Notes under the pieces: generated by a model
What the model saw: the letters and a program-made list of their open reading frames with translations, nothing else
Databases searched by the model: none
Told to the model about the DNA's origin: nothing
Program-made: the position numbers and the translations under genes
Source of the DNA: Phocaeicola fibrisolvens
GTDB taxonomy: Bacteria; Bacteroidota; Bacteroidia; Bacteroidales; Bacteroidaceae
DNA: 64,000 nt
Direction of reading: 5' to 3'
Assembly (NCBI RefSeq): GCF_025567125.1
Contig: NZ_JAOQJI010000006.1
Location: forward strand, 62,001 to 126,000
Part shown: in pieces, positions 16,129-24,804 of the stretch
How the letters are laid out: every line of letters begins with the position of its first letter
Position numbering within the stretch: the stretch's first letter is position 1

Positions 16129-19095
16129 ATGCTAAACAACCTGAGAATTAAACTCCGACAGCTTTATTTCAAGGATACGCAGTTTGCCAACCTGATGACA
16201 AAGCGTATTTTCAACGTGCTGCTAGTGGCCAATCCGTACGATGCGTTCATGCTCGAAGACGATGGCCGCATCGATGAGAAGATTTTTAATGAATACATGA
16301 ACCTGAGCCTGCGCTACCCGCCCCGTTTTACCCAAGTGTCCACGGGAGAGGAGGCATGGGAGCAGTTGCGCAACACCATGTTCGACCTGGTCATCTGTAT
16401 GCCGGGTTCCGACAACAGTGACACCTTCGACATTGCCCGCGACATCAAGCGGGAGTATCCTCATCTGCCGCTGGTGGTGCTGACTCCTTTTTCGCATGGC
16501 ATCAAGGAACGGATGGAACACGAGGACCTGAGCATTTTCGAATACGTGTTCTGCTGGCTGGGAAATACTGATCTGCTGGTGTCCATCATCAAGCTGATTG
16601 AGGACAAGATGAACCTGGAGCACGACATCAAGGAAATCGGTGTGCAGATGATTCTGCTCGTGGAAGACTCCATCCGCTTCTATTCGTCCGTGCTGCCCAA
16701 TCTCTACAAGTTCGTGCTCCGCCAGAGCCAGGAGTTTGCCACCGAAGCCCTGAACGAGCACCAGCGTACGCTGCGCATGCGTGGTCGTCCTAAAATCGTG
16801 CTGGCCCGTTCGTACGAGGAAGCCATGGACCTGTATAACAAGTACCAGAACAACATGCTGGGCGTCATTTCCGATGCCCGTTTCCCCCGTGAAGGCGAAA
16901 ACGATGCAGAGGCAGGGGTAAGCTTGCTGCGTGAGATACGCAGGCGCGATCCGTTCATCCCACTGATTCTGCAGTCGGCCGAAGAAAGCAACCGCCAGTA
17001 TGCCCCCGAACTGGATGCCGTGTTCATCGACAAGAACTCCAAGAAGATGAACATCGACCTGCGCGAAGCCGTGTCCGACAACTTCGGTTTCGGCGACTTC
17101 ATCTTCCGCGACCCCCATACCCTGAAGGAAGTGGCCCGCATCCATAACCTGAAAGAACTCCAGAACGTGATTTTCGCTATTCCGGCAGAATCCTTCCTTT
17201 ACCACATCAGCCGCAACCACATCTCGCGCTGGCTGTATTCGCGTGCCATCTTCCCGGTGGCCGAGTTCCTGAAACAGATTACGTGGGAATCCCTTCAGGA
17301 CATCGACGCACACCGGCAGATTATTTTCGAAGCCATCGTGAAATACCGCAAGATGAAAAACCAGGGCGTGGTGGCCGTGTTCCAGCGCGACCGTTTCGAC
17401 CGCTATTCCAATTTTGCGCGTATCGGCGACGGCTCTTTGGGAGGCAAGGGGCGCGGACTGGCCTTTATCGATAACATGGTGAAGCGTCATCCCGAGTTCG
17501 ACGAGTTTGAAAACGCCTCGGTCATGATTCCGAAAACCGTGGTGCTTTGTACCGATGTGTTCGATGAGTTCATGGACTCCAACCAGCTGTACCAGATAGC
17601 CTTGAGCGATGCCGCCGACGACGTGATTCTGCAGGCTTTCCTCCGGGCCAAGCTGCCCGACAGTCTGGTGGAAGACTTTTTCGCCTTCTTCGATGCCGTC
17701 AAGGCCCCCATTGCCATCCGTTCGTCCAGCCTGCTGGAAGACTCCCACTACCAGCCGTTTGCCGGTATCTATTCCACTTACATGATTCCCTATCTGGACG
17801 ACAAGTACGAGATGCTCCGCATGCTGAGCGATGCCATCAAGGGTGTGTATGCCTCCGTATATTATAAGGATAGCAAGGCCTACATGCAGGCCACTAGCAA
17901 CGTCATCGACCAGGAAAAGATGGCCGTCATCCTTCAGGAAGTGGTTGGCACCCAGTATGGCGACCGTTACTATCCGGCCATATCCGGTGTGGCCCGCTCT
18001 ATCAACTATTATCCCATCAACGACGAACTGGCCGAAGAAGGCACGGTGAGCCTGGCGCTGGGACTTGGAAAATACATTGTCGACGGCGGTCTCACCTTGC
18101 GTGTCTGTCCGTACCACCCCACGCAGGTGCTCCAGACCAGCGAGATGGAAATCGCCTTGCGCGAGACCCAGACCCGCTTCTATGCCCTCGACCTGAAGAA
18201 CCTGGGACAGAACTTCTCGCTCGACGACGGCTTCAACCTGCTGAAGCTCCATGTGAAAGATGCCGAGGCCGACGGCGCCTTGAACTTCATCGCCTCGACC
18301 TACGACCCGTATGACATGGTGATACGCGACGGCATCTATCCCGGCGGGCGCAAGCTCATCACCTTTGCCAACATCCTCCAGCACGACGTCTTCCCTTTGG
18401 CCCGCATCCTCCAGCTTGTGCAGAAATACGGTCAGGGCGAGATGCGTCGTCCGGTGGAAATCGAGTTTGCCGTCAATCTGGACGCCCGTACCAAGAGCGG
18501 CGTGTTCTATCTGCTGCAAATCCGTCCGATGGTCGATGTGAAAGCCGGGCTGGACGAAGACTTGACTCTGGTGCCGGAAGAAAAGCTCCTGCTCAAGAGC
18601 GGAAACTCGTTGGGACACGGTGTGATGGACGACCTGCAGGACGTCATCTATGTGAAGACCGAAGGCTATTCCGCCTCCAACAACCAGCTGATAGCCTACG
18701 ACATCGAGAAGCTCAACCGCCGCTTCCTTGACGAAGGTAAGCATTACATACTGGTGGGTCCTGGACGGTGGGGTAGCAGCGACACTTGGCTCGGCATACC
18801 GGTGAAATGGCCGAATATTTCGGCGGCCCGCATCATCGTGGAAGCCGGGCTGACCAACTACCGGGTAGACCCCAGTCAGGGCACCCATTTCTTCCAGAAC
18901 CTGACTTCGTTCGGGGTGGGCTATTTCACCATCAATGCCTACATGAACGACGGTATCTATAACCAAGCCTTACTCGACAGCATGCCCGCCGTAGAAGAAA
19001 CGAAGTTCCTCCGTTGGGTACGGTTTGAGAAACCGCTTACCGTGAAGATGGATGGAAAGAAGAAATTGGGTGTGGTAGAACTGCCAGAAAACTGA
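16129..19095 (+). CDS. PEP-synthase-like ATP-grasp protein with two receiver domains
   Basis: 988 residues. Seen: a receiver-like domain at about residues 25-155 (FDLVICMPGSDN at the phosphoacceptor position), a second receiver at about 175-330 (ILLVEDS acidic pocket, VISDARFP with the candidate phospho-Asp), then the PEP/pyruvate-binding ATP-grasp domain (PPDK_N) from about 430 to 800, with GSLGGKGRGLAF, PIAIRSSSLLED and LLQIRPM, and a ~180-residue C-terminal region of unknown fold (GPGRWGSSDTWLG). Missing: the phosphohistidine swivel motif GGxTSHAA and the PEP/pyruvate barrel of true PEP synthase. Known: annotated as phosphoenolpyruvate synthase in Bacteroidota. Inferred: more likely a nucleotide-dependent phosphotransfer or signalling protein than a complete PEP synthase. 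Strikingly G+C-rich codon use. Confidence 0.7.
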   Translation: MLNNLRIKLRQLYFKDTQFANLMTKRIFNVLLVANPYDAFMLEDDGRIDEKIFNEYMNLSLRYPPRFTQVSTGEEAWEQLRNTMFDLVICMPGSDNSDTFDIARDIKREYPHLPLVVLTPFSHGIKERMEHEDLSIFEYVFCWLGNTDLLVSIIKLIEDKMNLEHDIKEIGVQMILLVEDSIRFYSSVLPNLYKFVLRQSQEFATEALNEHQRTLRMRGRPKIVLARSYEEAMDLYNKYQNNMLGVISDARFPREGENDAEAGVSLLREIRRRDPFIPLILQSAEESNRQYAPELDAVFIDKNSKKMNIDLREAVSDNFGFGDFIFRDPHTLKEVARIHNLKELQNVIFAIPAESFLYHISRNHISRWLYSRAIFPVAEFLKQITWESLQDIDAHRQIIFEAIVKYRKMKNQGVVAVFQRDRFDRYSNFARIGDGSLGGKGRGLAFIDNMVKRHPEFDEFENASVMIPKTVVLCTDVFDEFMDSNQLYQIALSDAADDVILQAFLRAKLPDSLVEDFFAFFDAVKAPIAIRSSSLLEDSHYQPFAGIYSTYMIPYLDDKYEMLRMLSDAIKGVYASVYYKDSKAYMQATSNVIDQEKMAVILQEVVGTQYGDRYYPAISGVARSINYYPINDELAEEGTVSLALGLGKYIVDGGLTLRVCPYHPTQVLQTSEMEIALRETQTRFYALDLKNLGQNFSLDDGFNLLKLHVKDAEADGALNFIASTYDPYDMVIRDGIYPGGRKLITFANILQHDVFPLARILQLVQKYGQGEMRRPVEIEFAVNLDARTKSGVFYLLQIRPMVDVKAGLDEDLTLVPEEKLLLKSGNSLGHGVMDDLQDVIYVKTEGYSASNNQLIAYDIEKLNRRFLDEGKHYILVGPGRWGSSDTWLGIPVKWPNISAARIIVEAGLTNYRVDPSQGTHFFQNLTSFGVGYFTINAYMNDGIYNQALLDSMPAVEETKFLRWVRFEKPLTVKMDGKKKLGVVELPEN

Positions 19096-19113
19096 TTCCA
19101 GGGTTAAAACGAA

Positions 19114-19149
19114 AAAAAGAGGTGCCTGCATGTGCAAGTACCTCTTTTT
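19114..19149. terminator. Bidirectional terminator
   Basis: AAAAAGAGGT (19114-19123) and ACCTCTTTTT (19140-19149) pair. A-rich on the left and T-rich on the right, so it serves both the PEP-synthase-like gene and the convergent GH31 gene. Confidence 0.8.
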
Positions 19150-19166
19150 CTGTAAATGGGAGTTGG

Positions 19167-21641
19167 TTACAATTTTATCGTAATCTTCTTACCCGAATAA
19201 GTCACTTTCTTGTCGGGTTTCATCGTGACGGTTTCGGCAGATTGTTTGCCCGGCTGCATCAGGGTGATGCAGAAATTGCGCTTTTTCAGCATGTGCGGGA
19301 ATTCTCCAGTACGGTTGTCGATAGTCAGCGTACGGGTGGCATCGTTCCAGTGGAATCGGATGGTGGAGAACATACCTTTTTCGTAGTTGTAATTGTCGAA
19401 CTCGTCTTCGTAGAGGGTGAACTCGCCGTCGGCTCCCGGATAGACGCAGATGTCCAGATTGTCCCATTTCTTTTCGGTAGAATATTGTACCTTCGGTCCT
19501 AGGGGCAGGATGCTTCCGGCTTTGATGTAGAGCGGCAGGATGTCTACCGGACATGCGCGTTGGAGTTCTTGTCCGCCTTCCACGCTTTCGTTGGTCCAGA
19601 AATCAATCCATTTCGTACCTTTCGGCAAGTACACTTTCACCGGAGCGGAAGCCTTGGCCACATCAGGCACGGTGGTTACGCCTTTGTTGCCTTCCACTTT
19701 CTTCGTGTACAGCGGTTCGGTGACCGGACGTACCAGAATCTGCTTGCCGAACAGGTATTCGTTGTCCAGCAAGATGGCCTTGCGGTCGGTGGCGAAATCC
19801 ATCACCAGCGGACGCATCATGCAGCCGTCCTCCTGTACCACGGCCCCGTTCAGACTATATATATAAGGTAAGAGGCGGTAACGGAGTTCGATGATGCGTT
19901 TCTGTGCGTCGTAGGCCCAGTCGCCTTCCTTGCCGAAAAGGTCGATTTCGTTCATCATCGGTGAAGAACAGTGGTTGCGCATCAGTGGCATGAAGCATCC
20001 CCACTGGAACCAGCGTACATGCAGTTCCTGATAAGCCACGTTGGTGCAGTCGTTGTTGTATTCCCAGCCGAAGAAACCTCCTAAGTCCGTATTCCAGAAC
20101 GGAATGCCGCAAAGCGTGAAGTTCAGTCCGGCGGGAATCTGCTGGCGGAGTACGTTCCAGCTTGATACCACATCGCCGCTCCAGCTCAGGGCTCCGTAGT
20201 GCTGTTGTCCGAGGTAACCTGAACGGGTCATCTGGAATACACGTTTTTCGTCTGATACAGCACGTTGGTGTTCATAGATACCCCGGTTGTGAGCCAGTGG
20301 GAAGGCATTGTGTACGGAGCGGAAAGAACCGTCGGCTGTCAGCAGGTCGAAATCACTTTCCTTGGGGTTCAGGTGGTCGGGTTCCGTAGAGTCGGTCCAC
20401 CAGGCATCAATGTTCATTTGATGCAAGTGGCTGAGGTAACGCCAGTAGAGGTCGCGTGCATCCTTGTTGAACGGGTCGTAGGGATGGGCTCCCGATTGAG
20501 GGGGCCAGGTTTCAAATTTCAGCAGGGCATTCATCTTGTCGAGTTCCTTGAACTGGTCGGTCCAGGGGCCGAAGCTGGCCCATACGGAAATCATGAGGTG
20601 GGCGTTGTTCTTGTGTACGTATTCCACCATCTCTTCTGGGCTTTTGAAGCGGGGTTTCGGATAGCGGGCATTCTTGTCTTCGCCGTTCGGCAGGTAGCGC
20701 AGGGCTTCCGCATCGTCCATCTTGTTGATGTAGCGCGGGTTCATGAATTTCATGGCGTTCCAGTTGGAATCGCATCCCCAGTACTGCCAGTCCTGTACGA
20801 TACCGTCGAGGGGAATTTCTAGCTTGCGGTACTTGTCGAGTACGCCGCATAGTTCGTCGGGGCTCTTGTAGCGTTCGCGGCACTGCCAGTAGCCCATGGT
20901 CCAGAGCGGGAACATGGTGGCTTTTCCCGTCAGGTCGCGGATGCAGGCAATCACGCCGTCCTGCGTGCCGTCTTCATAGAGGAAATAATAGTCGGAGCAA
21001 AGGCCCACTTGTGAAGAAAATGAGGTTTCGTAGGGAGTGTCGCTGAAGTCGGAGATACCCGGATTGTCCCAATATACACCATAGCCTTTTTCGGAGGTGA
21101 AATAAGGAATGCAGATGTTGGTGTTACCGTTGGACAGGTGAATCTGCTGGTTGCGGTGGTTCATGGCTCCGCTTTGCCGTTGCCCCAGTCCATAAATAGC
21201 TTCATCGGGTGTAAGGCTGAACGCCTGGCTCACGGTATACGCATCGCGGTTTACATCCTTCCGAGGGATGAAGTTGGTTCCTTCTACCTTTTCCTTCAAC
21301 AAGGTTTTTCCTTTTTCATCGGTGTAGGTCACTTTTCCGGTGGCCACATCCAGTGTGACTTTCATCTTTCCGGCGGTCATACACACCGTGTTTCCGTTCT
21401 GAGTGTAAGCTATCTCCACTTTCTCAGGTGTCTTGATGACGGGATAACTTTTTTTCTCGGGCATCTCGGCCGAAGGATATTTCACGATGCGCACGATGGA
21501 AGGAGAGTAAAAAATCACTTCCCCGTTTAAAACAGGTTGTGCGGTTTGGAATTTTCCCCCTTGGGCAGTTTTTTCAAAATGCTGCGCGAAGGAAGACATG
21601 CAAGAAGCCAGTGCGGCTAGGAATAGAATTTCTTTTCTCAT
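19167..21641 (-). CDS. Glycoside hydrolase family 31 (alpha-glucosidase/alpha-xylosidase type)
   Basis: 824 residues. Seen: signal peptide MRKEILFLAALASCMSSFAQ (type I, periplasmic, although the Cys makes a lipoprotein reading worth a thought), an N-terminal beta-sandwich to about residue 250, and the TIM barrel with nucleophile motif WWTDSTEP (Asp near 417) and acid/base motif SWSGD (Asp near 490). LGGFFGWEYN and RNHCSSP follow, then C-terminal beta domains. Known: GH31 retaining enzymes release alpha-glucose or alpha-xylose. Neighbour: immediately downstream of a membrane-bound propeller/AraC regulator on the same strand, the usual arrangement of a locus regulated by the sugar it degrades, but no SusC/SusD pair is present. 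Own promoter at 21688-21695. Confidence 0.85.
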   Translation of the reverse strand: MRKEILFLAALASCMSSFAQHFEKTAQGGKFQTAQPVLNGEVIFYSPSIVRIVKYPSAEMPEKKSYPVIKTPEKVEIAYTQNGNTVCMTAGKMKVTLDVATGKVTYTDEKGKTLLKEKVEGTNFIPRKDVNRDAYTVSQAFSLTPDEAIYGLGQRQSGAMNHRNQQIHLSNGNTNICIPYFTSEKGYGVYWDNPGISDFSDTPYETSFSSQVGLCSDYYFLYEDGTQDGVIACIRDLTGKATMFPLWTMGYWQCRERYKSPDELCGVLDKYRKLEIPLDGIVQDWQYWGCDSNWNAMKFMNPRYINKMDDAEALRYLPNGEDKNARYPKPRFKSPEEMVEYVHKNNAHLMISVWASFGPWTDQFKELDKMNALLKFETWPPQSGAHPYDPFNKDARDLYWRYLSHLHQMNIDAWWTDSTEPDHLNPKESDFDLLTADGSFRSVHNAFPLAHNRGIYEHQRAVSDEKRVFQMTRSGYLGQQHYGALSWSGDVVSSWNVLRQQIPAGLNFTLCGIPFWNTDLGGFFGWEYNNDCTNVAYQELHVRWFQWGCFMPLMRNHCSSPMMNEIDLFGKEGDWAYDAQKRIIELRYRLLPYIYSLNGAVVQEDGCMMRPLVMDFATDRKAILLDNEYLFGKQILVRPVTEPLYTKKVEGNKGVTTVPDVAKASAPVKVYLPKGTKWIDFWTNESVEGGQELQRACPVDILPLYIKAGSILPLGPKVQYSTEKKWDNLDICVYPGADGEFTLYEDEFDNYNYEKGMFSTIRFHWNDATRTLTIDNRTGEFPHMLKKRNFCITLMQPGKQSAETVTMKPDKKVTYSGKKITIKL

Positions 21642-21687
21642 TTTGTTCGTTCGTTTTTCGAAGTTTGACCACTAAGGTTGACACTGC

Positions 21688-21695
21688 CAAATGTA
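21688..21695 (-). promoter_or_regulatory. Promoter of the GH31 gene
   Basis: TACATTTG on the minus strand, predicted start near 21681, leader about 40 bases. No clear -33 TTTG. Confidence 0.5.
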
Positions 21696-21775
21696 AAAAG
21701 ATTCTTTGGCGAGGCAGAGAAAAGAATGTGTCAAAGAGCGGTATGAAATGCTTCAAAGGGCATTTTGACGCATTT

Positions 21776-24625
21776 TTATCCCTCCTTTGATTCAGATGTA
21801 CCCTCTTGATCCTGTTTTTTCTGGTATTCACTGGGCGTGAGGCCGTACTCTTCCTTGAAGCAGGCGGTGAAATATTTTCGGTTGTAATAGCCGAGGGCCA
21901 AGGCCACTTCGTTTACCGTGGTATGACTGTCTTTCAGCATCCGGCAGGCATGCTGCATCTTGACGCGGCGGATGTATTCCAACGGTGTCAGTCCGGTGAT
22001 GGCCTTCAACTTGCGGGTCAGGGTGGAGCGTGACATGTTGACTTTTTCGGCCAGGTGCTGCACGTCGAAATCCGGTTCGCTTAGATTGTCTTCTACCGCT
22101 TTCAGAATATTATCCAGGAGCATCTTGTCCAGCTGGGCAAATTCCAGGTCGGAAGTCTTGATTGCCGCATGTGTCTGTGGTTTTTCATCCAAATAGGAAC
22201 GCATTTTCATCAGTTCTGTGCTGTCGGCATACAGTTCCTCATTTTTTTGTTTCATCCGGCGGAGGTAAAAGTAAATACCAGTAAAAATTCCGGCAGACAG
22301 AAGTACTACATAAAAGGTGATGGCCCATCCTGTCTGGTAGAAGGCAGGCAGTCGTTCTATTCGTATTTGAGTAATCTTTTCGCTCCATACTCCATAGCCG
22401 TCGGTTGCTTTCACTTCAAACAAATACTTTCCTTTTGGTAGATGTTTGTAGCTGGCAACATGTTGTCCGGTAGCTGTGTAACTCCATTTTTTGTCTAGTC
22501 CAATCATACGGTAGGCATATCGAATTTTGGCCGCATTCAAGTAGTCGAGTGAGGAAAAATGGATTTCCAGATTATACTCATCCGGTTGAAGAGTCAGTGT
22601 CTGCTCTTTGCCCTTTCTTGGTTTGTCCATAACATATATGCCGGTTATGAATGTAGGGATATTTTGACTGGGTTGGTCAAGTCGTGAAGAAGGAGTGACA
22701 GCACAAATACCTGGAATTCCTCCAAAATAAATCCGTCCGTCATGCCCTTTGCAGATGGCTGTAGGAATGAAGCGGTGGAGCAACATGGAATTGTCGGTGG
22801 TGAGATAGGTGGAATACGAATGGTTCCGGGGATTGTATTCTATCAGTTTTTGGTTGGTGTCAATCCAAAGATGTCCGTAGACATCAAATTCCAGCTGATT
22901 GACGATGTTTCCGCTCAGACCACACAAAACCGTATGATCTGTCAGTTGCCATGTGTTGAGGTCGAGTGCGTAGACTCCTCCTTCTTGGGTACCGATCCAG
23001 ATACAGCAATCTTCCTGAATGCTCAAGCAAGTCACAGAGAGCGGTGAAGACACTTTCTGGCATGCTTCTTTCTTGGGCTTCAGGTAGAGACCTTTTTGAG
23101 TACCTATCCACAAATTGCCTTGTTTGTCTTCTTTCAGGGCATTTACCTGTCCCAGAGTGTCGCAGATGATATTCCATTGATTGTCTGGTAAGGAGAAGGC
23201 ATAGAGTCCGGAGTTTGTTCCCGTCCATAACATGCCATTCTGGTCTTCGTAAGTGAGTGTGAAATATTGTCCGGATTGGGCTGAAGGCAGACTCAGGCTA
23301 CGTACATGCTTTATCTGCATGTGCTCCCGGCTAAATTCATAAATAAGGTTGTGAGCTTCGGGGACAACCCATACATTTCCTTCTTTTCGGGATTCGGACA
23401 TTTGTTTGATTGCATCAAGCGAGAGTGAGCCCAATGAAGGGAAATCAAAGTGTAGACTGACTTCTTGGCGACTTAGGTCATAAAGTCCGAGGCCGGTTCG
23501 TTCTTGAGATATCCACATTTTGCCTTCTCCGGCGTCACTCAAGGCCATGATAGCCGGTTGGAAACGAATGCGTTGTTGCAGTGCCGGAAGAGAAAATTCC
23601 TCTGGTGCATCTTCCGTGAAATGTACAATAAAGCTTTTTCCATCGAAAGAGGCAACCCATAGTGACCCGTTTTTGTCTTTATAGATTTCATTCAGCATGC
23701 TTCCATAGCTTGCCGGAAGTCGGAAATCGGTCTGACGCAGCTGACGGCAGGTCTCGTCGTAGCGCATGGCAATCAAAGAGCTTCTGGTTGTCATCCAAAG
23801 GGTACCCTTGTGTTCATCTTGTGCCAGATAAAGGATATTTCCTTCTTTTTCTCCTATCGGGTTTACGGGAAGAGGAGAATAGGTATAGATTGAGTCTTTG
23901 GGGGCAGAGGGATTAAAAAGTAGGACTCCTTTTGATTGCGTGCCTACCCAGAAGTAGTTGTGTGTCCGGTCCTGGAGAATAGTGGTGAGGTCTCTGCTGA
24001 CTGGAGGCTCAGCATATTGTTTGAAGGTATCCAGTTTTTTGTCATAACAATAAATACCTCCTTTTCCGATGGTTATCAGAATCTGTTTCTGTCGGCTTTC
24101 ACAGAATCCAGCCATCCAAGAAGGCTTTCCCTTTATATCGTATAGAAGATAGGTTTTGATACGTTTTCCGGAAGTATCGTATTTTATCAGTTTATTTCCT
24201 GTGGCAATCCACATATATCCGTCGGAGGTTTTTTGCATAAAGTAGATAAAACTTCTTTGCAACGTTTGCGAATCGAGTGGAATGACTTTTCCATTTGTTT
24301 TGTCCAGAATATAAGCTCCTTGGTCTGTACCAAACCAGATTCTTCCTTTGTTGTCTTCCGCAATCGATTGGATGGTGTTGTTGCGCAGCAGTCCCGGCGT
24401 ATGAATGTCGGAGCGGATGACATCCACCTGATAGCCGTCGTCTCGGCAAAGGCCATTGACTGTGCCGTACCACATCATTCCTTCGCTGTCTTGAAAAATG
24501 CGGTGTATGGCACTGACCGGTAGTTGAGGAAGGGAAGGGATAGGCGTCAGCCGGATGCTTTGTACGGCTTGCAAGGCGGTGAAACAGAACCACCAGAAAA
24601 TTGATAAGACAAACGAATTTTTCAT
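21776..24625 (-). CDS. Membrane-bound propeller sensor with direct AraC-type HTH, no kinase
   Basis: 949 residues. Seen: signal-like N terminus, then a beta-propeller region (about residues 25-640) with repeated two-component-propeller motifs (MWYGTVNGLCR, RIWFGTDQGAY, LWIGTQKGLY, IWIGTQEGGVY), a Y_Y_Y domain (about 690-742, GKYLFEVKATDGYGVWSE), one transmembrane helix (about 763-785), a short linker, and a C-terminal AraC helix-turn-helix (about 840-935, DVQHLAEKVNMSRSTLTRKL and VALALGYYNRKYFTACF). Unlike hybrid two-component systems it lacks the histidine kinase, ATPase and receiver parts. Known: periplasmic propellers of this type bind glycan fragments. Inferred: ligand sensing is transmitted directly to a membrane-tethered DNA-binding domain that probably controls the GH31 gene. 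A five-unit palindrome array lies 18 bp upstream of its start codon. Confidence 0.85.
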   Translation of the reverse strand: MKNSFVLSIFWWFCFTALQAVQSIRLTPIPSLPQLPVSAIHRIFQDSEGMMWYGTVNGLCRDDGYQVDVIRSDIHTPGLLRNNTIQSIAEDNKGRIWFGTDQGAYILDKTNGKVIPLDSQTLQRSFIYFMQKTSDGYMWIATGNKLIKYDTSGKRIKTYLLYDIKGKPSWMAGFCESRQKQILITIGKGGIYCYDKKLDTFKQYAEPPVSRDLTTILQDRTHNYFWVGTQSKGVLLFNPSAPKDSIYTYSPLPVNPIGEKEGNILYLAQDEHKGTLWMTTRSSLIAMRYDETCRQLRQTDFRLPASYGSMLNEIYKDKNGSLWVASFDGKSFIVHFTEDAPEEFSLPALQQRIRFQPAIMALSDAGEGKMWISQERTGLGLYDLSRQEVSLHFDFPSLGSLSLDAIKQMSESRKEGNVWVVPEAHNLIYEFSREHMQIKHVRSLSLPSAQSGQYFTLTYEDQNGMLWTGTNSGLYAFSLPDNQWNIICDTLGQVNALKEDKQGNLWIGTQKGLYLKPKKEACQKVSSPLSVTCLSIQEDCCIWIGTQEGGVYALDLNTWQLTDHTVLCGLSGNIVNQLEFDVYGHLWIDTNQKLIEYNPRNHSYSTYLTTDNSMLLHRFIPTAICKGHDGRIYFGGIPGICAVTPSSRLDQPSQNIPTFITGIYVMDKPRKGKEQTLTLQPDEYNLEIHFSSLDYLNAAKIRYAYRMIGLDKKWSYTATGQHVASYKHLPKGKYLFEVKATDGYGVWSEKITQIRIERLPAFYQTGWAITFYVVLLSAGIFTGIYFYLRRMKQKNEELYADSTELMKMRSYLDEKPQTHAAIKTSDLEFAQLDKMLLDNILKAVEDNLSEPDFDVQHLAEKVNMSRSTLTRKLKAITGLTPLEYIRRVKMQHACRMLKDSHTTVNEVALALGYYNRKYFTACFKEEYGLTPSEYQKKQDQEGTSESKEG

Positions 24626-24643
24626 GTTTTTTCAGGGCTAAAA

Positions 24644-24745
24644 AACGTAAAGGCGTTTGGACTGAAACGCTTAGACGTTTTGCTTAAAACGCCTTTACAT
24701 TTTGATCAAAACGCTTAGGCGTTTTACTTGAAACGCTTAGGCGTT
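24644..24745. repeat. Array A: five 14-bp near-palindromes at an exact 22-bp period
   Basis: Units start at 24644, 24666, 24688, 24710 and 24732, each 14 bp with arms AACG and CGTT and six-base cores TAAAGG, CTTAGA, CCTTTA (right arm CATT), CTTAGG, CTTAGG. The linkers are 8 bp (TGGACTGA, TTGCTTAA, TTGATCAA, TTACTTGA). A run of T follows the last unit on the plus strand and the first unit on the minus strand. It lies between the AraC gene and the propeller regulator, just upstream of the latter. A sister array with six units is at 53839-53962. Confidence 0.9.
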
Positions 24746-24804
24746 TTTTTCTAATCTTCAAAAGTCTTCTTTTCTCTTCAGAAAGTCTGCTTAAAGTATC
24801 ATTT

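Noticed and set aside
16222..18966. A 914-codon open frame on the minus strand
   Set aside because: It is the antisense shadow of the PEP-synthase-like gene. The sense gene is G+C-rich with strongly biased third positions, which removes stop codons on the other strand. The product is His/Val-rich with no recognisable domain.
19167..21641. Polysaccharide-utilisation locus around the GH31 gene
   Set aside because: No SusC/SusD pair, no second glycosidase and no outer-membrane glycan-binding protein adjoin it. The receptor at 25691-28159 is of the SusD-independent type and separated by two regulators.
24644..24745. CRISPR-like reading of array A (and of 53839-53962)
   Set aside because: Repeat units are 14 bp and differ in their cores, the 8-bp linkers are too short and partly conserved, and no cas gene is present.
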